The notes below the pieces were generated by a model. The model was given only the letters and a program-made list of their open reading frames with translations. It did not search any database and had not been told where the DNA came from. Made by a program: the position numbers and the translations under genes. A DNA stretch of 64,000 nucleotides from Branchiostoma lanceolatum (taxonomy: Eukaryota > Chordata > Leptocardii > Amphioxiformes > Branchiostomatidae). Position 1 is the first letter of the stretch. Each line of letters begins with the position of its first letter. The stretch covers positions 26,050,974 to 26,114,973 of the forward strand of contig NC_089724.1 of the NCBI RefSeq assembly GCF_035083965.1. The letters are read 5' to 3'. Below are positions 58,303-64,000 of the stretch, one piece after another.

Positions 58303-58817
58303 GGGAACGGGTTTTTTTCGCGTGAAGAATGTTCGCGTACGCGTGGAAAATTTTCGCGTGGAAAATTTGAAATGGAGAATTTATTTATAGGTTCAAAATA
58401 TCAAAGTAATTTTATCATGAAAATTTTTCTCCCTTGGGAATAGACTTGAGTCCCTTGGGAATCAACTTGTTTTTTTGTATTTTTTAAATTTCAAAAATCC
58501 TTTGAAATTTTTTGGGTGTGAAACCGTAGACTTGTAAACCTTCAATTCCCTTCTGATCAACTAATTAGCGTATTTTAACGAGCAAATGATCAAAATTACA
58601 GGCAAACTTTTTCCCTGCATGGGTGTGGGCAGGGTGTGGTGTGGTTTGGTGTGTGCTATTCCCAAGGGACTCAAGTCTATTCCCAAGAGAGAAAAATTTT
58701 CATGATAAAATTACTGTGATATTTTAAACCTATAGATAAATTCTCCATTTCAAATTTTCCACGCTAAAATTTTCCACGCGAACGCGAAAATTCTTCACGC
58801 GAACAAAACCCCAACCC
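58303..58817. mobile_element. Foldback transposon, 515 bp, with 8-bp target duplication
   Basis: Ends GGGAACGGGTTTTTTTCGCG and (reverse complement of the right end) GGGTTGGGGTTTTGTTCGCG form the terminal repeats. The arms pair on for about 160 bp (TCCCTTGGGAATAGACTTGA and its complement). CCGATACA flanks both sides (58,295-58,302 and 58,818-58,825). An 8-bp duplication points to the hAT superfamily. No transposase. Confidence 0.9.
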
Positions 58818-59739
58818 CCGATACACAGGACCATACAGCTTTAGGGTTAAGTACATAACTTTTCAATGACAACATCTCAAACATAAGGCCGTTCAGATGA
58901 GTAAGGGAAAGACAAAGACATGAAGAAGTTAAGTTCGGTCCTTCTCTTTCTGCTAACATTCACCCACAATCACAAATATCACAAACGTCATGCCATAAAC
59001 CGACCAAACCATTGGTCCGGCCCACATATGGAAAGCAGTGTCAGGCTGTCCCGTTGATTGCGTTGCCTTGTAATTTGGCCACCCGGCCGGTAATAGCCCT
59101 CGTGTTCTCGGTGCTTCCACCTTCCCCTCCGACTCTCCACATGGCCCTTGAATGGCAATCAATGGCCACGCAAGCATGAACGCCTCATCACTTTATCCAG
59201 GAGGCATAAATACAGTGCATGCTGATAGAGCAAGCAAGCATTTCTCATACACAACAGTTTCGCAGGTCAATACAGGGATCCACTACACATGTAAAACATG
59301 GTTACAATCTTGGAAAAAACACTGTCTAATTCATCCAAACTTGTCTGGACTCTAGGAAAGGATCAGGAAAGGATGTAGACAATTATTGCTGGTCAATTTA
59401 GAATTATTTTGAAGTACACATTTTTTCTTAGTTCTTTTTGAAACCGAATTCTCTATCTCTTTATAATATTATTATTAATCTATCTATAGAGGTGTGCTTC
59501 TTGTCTCATTTTTAGCCCGTAGCTAGTGGATGTGGAATTGATTTTCACAGGCTTGTGTAAGAGAACATGTTAGCCTTCTTCGTAATTTTCCAAAACATTC
59601 TTGTTACAACTGATGCTGATCAGCTCTGCAAAACTTCAGTTAAAAACGTTAGCGAGGAGGTTTAAGTCTAGTGAATCAAAATAGTTTGCGAAACAAAACG
59701 CTGCCAGAATACGTTTTCAAAATCTTTCACACAAAACTC

Positions 59740-60560
59740 TACGATGAGTGACACTTTGCCCGACTCTCACTTCAGAACACTGCCAGTCACAGTTTCCCCG
59801 CTAGCTCAGATTTCATTACAGATACAAGGGAGTTCCCAGCACACGGGCTACGATACGGAATCCTTTCTAAGCATCTCCAAGCCACCTTGTAGAAAGTTGG
59901 TAATTTCGTTTGAATCTCTCATTTGTGTATGAATGACGTGCCGCTGGTCAAATCCAGAGCGAGTCGTGCTGGCATTGTGCACGCCATTACTGAATCATAA
60001 TGCAGCAGTCCATTCTTGTGGGCACCCGTCCATTTATGCTTATCTGAAAACCCCTCACACATTGAATTAGCCGGCGCTGGTGGGTTGGAGCCCGCTTTTC
60101 GCACGTCCGTGACGTCAAAGAAACAGTGGCTGGCCCCGGAGCTATACTCTGCATTCAAAAGGCATTGTCCAGATGGCATTTGCTTATCTCGGCAAATTGG
60201 TAACAGGGAGCGCGCGGTGCTAAAAGGCTAAACAAAAGTGACCAGGAGTGGGAGACGGAGATACGTCCCACTCAATACATCACATTTTCATAGAATAGAA
60301 CGTTGTTATAGGACGGAACTGACAGGTGTTTCCCCGGGCGGTAATAAAGTCATCCGGGATGACCGGCGCCTTGACGAACTCCTTTGTAATCCGCTGAATG
60401 CGCGCAGCTTGCATCTGCTCTGGCGGATAGGGGGGATACAATAACGTTGTCTTGTGGCGAACAAGCTCGCGGGAAGTTTTGGCCTACCAGGGGTAAAACG
60501 GGGAGAGAAAGCGGCAGTTTGGCAGGAAATAAAGTTAACTTTCTTGTGAAAAACTTTCAC
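59740..60560. promoter_or_regulatory. Candidate conserved non-coding block
   Basis: Long stretch of complex, non-repetitive, GC-balanced sequence with open but unsupported frames on both strands (up to 86 codons). Could hold a 5' exon or enhancer of SoxD; neither is proven. Confidence 0.25.
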
Positions 60561-61721
60561 TTCTCAAGTTACTGGACGACAGAATTAATCATCAGCTGGT
60601 GTGCTCTACCAGTGCTTCTCGGCGGCTTCTTTTATTACATGAAAATTTCTACTGGCAAATTGAAGAGATTTGTGTTCAAAAACTACCTTGATACACATTA
60701 ATGCTGTTCATGTCGGTACAAATGGTAATTTTTAATGTGCTTCTAGAAGTTCAAGGCCAACCAGACTGACCACAAACATCACTAATCACTGAACTATGGC
60801 CTTCTGAACAAAAAGAAGCTATTAAGTTCGAGCCAAACTGTTGGCATATTTCTGTGTTTTTTTTCAAATAATCATCTTGGGCGGCAGTTTTCAATAGCCA
60901 GGTATCCCATCACATCAATATTACACGTAGCGATATCTCTGACACAATCCACGATCCCAGCCATCCCGCCGGTCAGATCAGCCTGCGCCTCTGATCCCGG
61001 GTCAGACAGGTGTCCCAGGTGGTACACTCTCCTGTCATGCATCTTATATTTACCAACCTGCTCACAGCCATGGCAGAGATGACGTCTATGCAGTCCACAT
61101 CATCTTAGGCCTTGTGTTTGTGAAAAAAAAAAAAGATCCACTTCTAAAATCACATTCAAAAGCCACATTTTGCTGTTGTTGTTGTTGTTAAAAACGTGCG
61201 ACTGTGACTATTCATTAGCTATTGCCTCTAAAGAAGATTTGAACTCCTCAGTAATATACATGTACATAGGAACATATGATAGATCCACAGACATTTACAT
61301 TTTTTTCCTTTCTATGTTACAGTTTCTGTGCATTCCCTTGCAATTAGCATTAGGGCATGACTTTGCAAATTAAGACTAATCAATTAGTTAATCAACTCTT
61401 TCTCAACGTTTTTCATATCTATCTACCTTAAAGACAAATCAACATCAATGTAAATTTTTCGGGTCGAAACTGAAGGATGCCAAATAAATTTCCTGATCAT
61501 TTTTTGTAGGCACGGTGGTCACCGGGGAAAATTAGTAGGCCATATGTAGCATTAGTCTCCGGAGAGAGAATATAAGAGCTTCAATGGAACTTTGCCAACT
61601 TCCTTCCTGGAGGTTTTGTCCTGCCACCTTGGTACATGTACAGCCCATCTCACGCCACAGTAATGGTACTACATGTGCTCATACACATGCAAAACAGCAA
61701 CTTTGTGTCTGTCTCTTTATG

Positions 61722-61945
61722 AAGTGTGCGTAGTCCAGTGGTTAGTGATCTTGCCTCTGGAACTAGATGCTCCGGGTTCGATCCCGGCTGTGTCACTCAC
61801 CCGACATGCCCGCTACCGGAAAGGGTCGCAGTCCTTAGGATGGGACTTTAAGCCGTGGTCCACTGTTCAATGTGGTTGTCAAAAAGAGCTAGATGAATTT
61901 CCCCGGTACAAGGAACATGTGAATACTGTACATAGCGTCTGTCTT
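61722..61945 (+). mobile_element. tRNA-derived SINE
   Basis: The head has an A box (TAGTCCAGTGGTTAG) and a B box (GGGTTCGATCCCGGC). A body follows with GGATGGGACTTTAAGCCGTG, GGTCCACTGT and AAAGAGCTAGATGAATTTCC. The body resembles the conserved central domains of widespread metazoan SINEs. Too degenerate for a working tRNA; no clear target duplication was found. Confidence 0.75.
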
Positions 61946-64000
61946 CTCTGTCACGACCAGTGGAAGATTAGCTCATCTGTTCATTGATTGAGTTCATTTG
62001 AGCTAAACTGGTTCGAGATCACTTTCCTTTTCTCTGACAAGTAAAAAGAAGGCACATTTACCAAAATAACAATGGAGAGGAAGGAATTACCAAATCTTGA
62101 AGCTCAGTCGAAGTTTCCTTTATTATCATTGCACTGTTTTAACGATGGTAAAGTTTTAGAAAGCTTCAAATGCTGTAAAAACAGCCGTACAACACTTGAG
62201 ACTGAGCCGGACCCTTACATCTGCTTGGAGATAAGGGTTTTAACCAGGTACAACTACAAGCCGGTGTTGTGGAACCTGTCAGCTGTCATTACAAGTGGCA
62301 TTCTCATACACAAGGCAACACTGCCCCAGTTCTCCTGACATGCATGTACACAGGCTGGGAGGTTATCAAGTCACACGGATAAACATTCTTTCACTAATAA
62401 ACACAGCGTCCACCGTGGTGGCGACCATTCCTCCCCTGAACAAGATGTTGTGATGTTTTCTTCAACTTTGACAACAATGCATTAACCTCCTTCTAGCAGT
62501 GGTCCACTCGTACAACTAAAATTTCTATTTTCAAAAGCAAAAGTCAGCAACAAGGAGGTTAAAACCTTCCTGGCTAGACACGTAAAGTTGTGGGAAAGAC
62601 GAATCGCCTCCGCACAAGAGAAATGACTCAAAGACTTAAGTACATCCGCGATTGCTTCCCCTGCTGACTTACAATGTATCACACAGTTGGTGGGAGAGTG
62701 GGGCTCGCTTTTCTTCTCTGGCGGAGGAAAGTACAAAGCCGCAGAGTTTGGTCTGGATGAAATAGATGAAACCACAACTTGTTAACGGTTACCATTTGTG
62801 ACCACAACTTACATCCAGTGGTTCACTATCTGTAGATGTCATGACGACGTTATCAACAATGTAAACTTATCAACGTCACCTTGAACTTGAAGAACCGAGG
62901 GAACCTTGGATACGAAGAATTTGACAGAAACAAAGAATCATACATGTATAATAACAAACTATGAGGGACTGAATTTTGTGAATGCTTCATCTCTGCAAAG
63001 AGGAAGAATTGTTATGATGATGATGAAGATTAAAATAATAATGGTCTGATTCAGTCCTCCACCACTCCAGTTCTCTAATTTCTAAAAACTGATTATCGGT
63101 ACGAAAAATGCAGAAGTATGGGACCAACATGGCATTTCTGAGTCTATCACAAAAATTGGTAGACCATTGCAAATTATGAGAAAAAGAAATTGATGGCCTC
63201 CTTTACAATAAAGCAAATTTTAAGAAGTGGTTTGGTACACCTGACTGTTGAGAAAAAAAATGGGACTCTGAGATCACCACATGAAGACACATCAGAAGAC
63301 AGCCTTAATTCGTTTACAACAAATCTCTAATTTTGTGATTTGTCCCACCGATTACCTTGATGATACATCACTTGCCGCTACCAGGTAGATCCAACGGCCC
63401 TCCCGTACAGATGTCGGTACACGCCCATGGGACTCCTAACTGGCTTACAGCGATACAGCAGAAATTATATTCCAAAGTAGTGGGTGGTGGGAAACATTTG
63501 TATAAAACCTCCTTCATCATTTGTTCCTACGACAATCGACTGCTGCGAAAAGAACACCAGGAAAAGCGGTAAGCCGGCGTCCTGAAAGCATTCCGACTAG
63601 GCCTGCTCGGGTGGCATCCTGCGACAAAAGCCTGACAAAGGATAATAAATAATTGATATCAACCCTGCCTGCCATTAAGGGTGATTACGGATCCTGTTTC
63701 TCATGTCACAAGTCCGCTGTCTTTGTTCTCGTGTTTTCCATCTGGTGATACTACCGTTCAACGATATTGACTGGTGACCTTGGGGAAGGAAACACGTTGA
63801 CCCCGCTTGTAAGTAATCACTGACAATCTACTCCCTTTCAATAGTTCCCACAAGATAACAGAACCCGCTAGCTTCGGCCAAATCTTCTTCTGCTAGGAAC
63901 AGACACAACAGCGGGCTCAAACAAAGCAAACTTCACCCTGTGTGTGTGTTCTGTTTCAGTGGCAACACACAGATATGTGTACTGTCAAAGGAAAAACTAA
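61946..64000. other. Distal upstream region, nothing recognised
   Basis: Includes a small inverted pair TTAACCTCCTT (62,482) / AAGGAGGTTAA (62,551-62,561) around a 70-bp segment, similar to the CCAAGGAGGTT palindromes at 29.34 kb. A complex patch at 63,310-63,780 has no assigned role. Confidence 0.4.

Overview
The window looks like genomic DNA of an invertebrate chordate, most likely amphioxus (Branchiostoma). The signs are three intron-containing animal genes, one of them a SoxD gene with a near-vertebrate HMG box, a complex SINE, a Helitron of the endonuclease-bearing (Helentron) type, and very many small foldback (MITE-like) elements and minisatellites. The species is inferred from content; no database search was run.

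Layout. 1-0.35 kb: 3' coding fragment of a Penelope-like element. 0.6-6.9 kb: a complete four-exon UDP-glucuronosyltransferase gene (minus strand, 537 aa predicted), bracketed by two direct copies of a 289-bp repeat and carrying LINE 3' tails in its introns. 8.4-10.7 kb: a three-exon EcKinase/CHK-like small-molecule kinase gene (plus strand, 379 aa). 11.7-18.5 kb: scattered tRNA genes (Leu-AAG, two Val-AAC, Asn-GTT) with a Leu pseudogene and a Leu 5'-half fragment, split by a 1.7-kb, 21-bp minisatellite; a further Leu-TAG gene lies at 34.9 kb.

16.4-34.4 kb is a repeat nest. It holds several copies of a subrepeat-built family (called S here), a direct pair of a 0.65-kb repeat (called X), a decayed Helentron (PIF1-type helicase end plus endonuclease start) and, inside, an 11.3-kb structure at about 21.78-33.13 kb whose two ends and inner arms are inverted copies of each other. 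That structure contains a young 0.9-kb higher-order tandem repeat built on a 9-bp satellite, an 8-bp satellite, and a 1.2-kb array of TTCATGAA palindromes spaced every 10 bp. No intact transposase was found in it.

35-64 kb belongs to a SoxD (Sox5/6/13-type) transcription factor gene on the minus strand. Eight coding exons (40,746-48,629) join in frame to 814 aa: coiled coil, Q-rich leucine zipper, CtBP-type PLNLS motif, HMG box. Its Q-rich exon is odd: both of its edges, with their splice sites, are tandemly copied into the flanking introns. Upstream (48.6-64 kb) no exon could be recognised; the sequence contains foldback elements, one tRNA-derived SINE and several complex blocks that may be cis-regulatory.

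The UGT and the kinase could both take part in modifying small lipophilic or steroid-like molecules, but nothing in the sequence shows that they work together. SoxD is an unrelated developmental regulator separated from them by the repeat nest.
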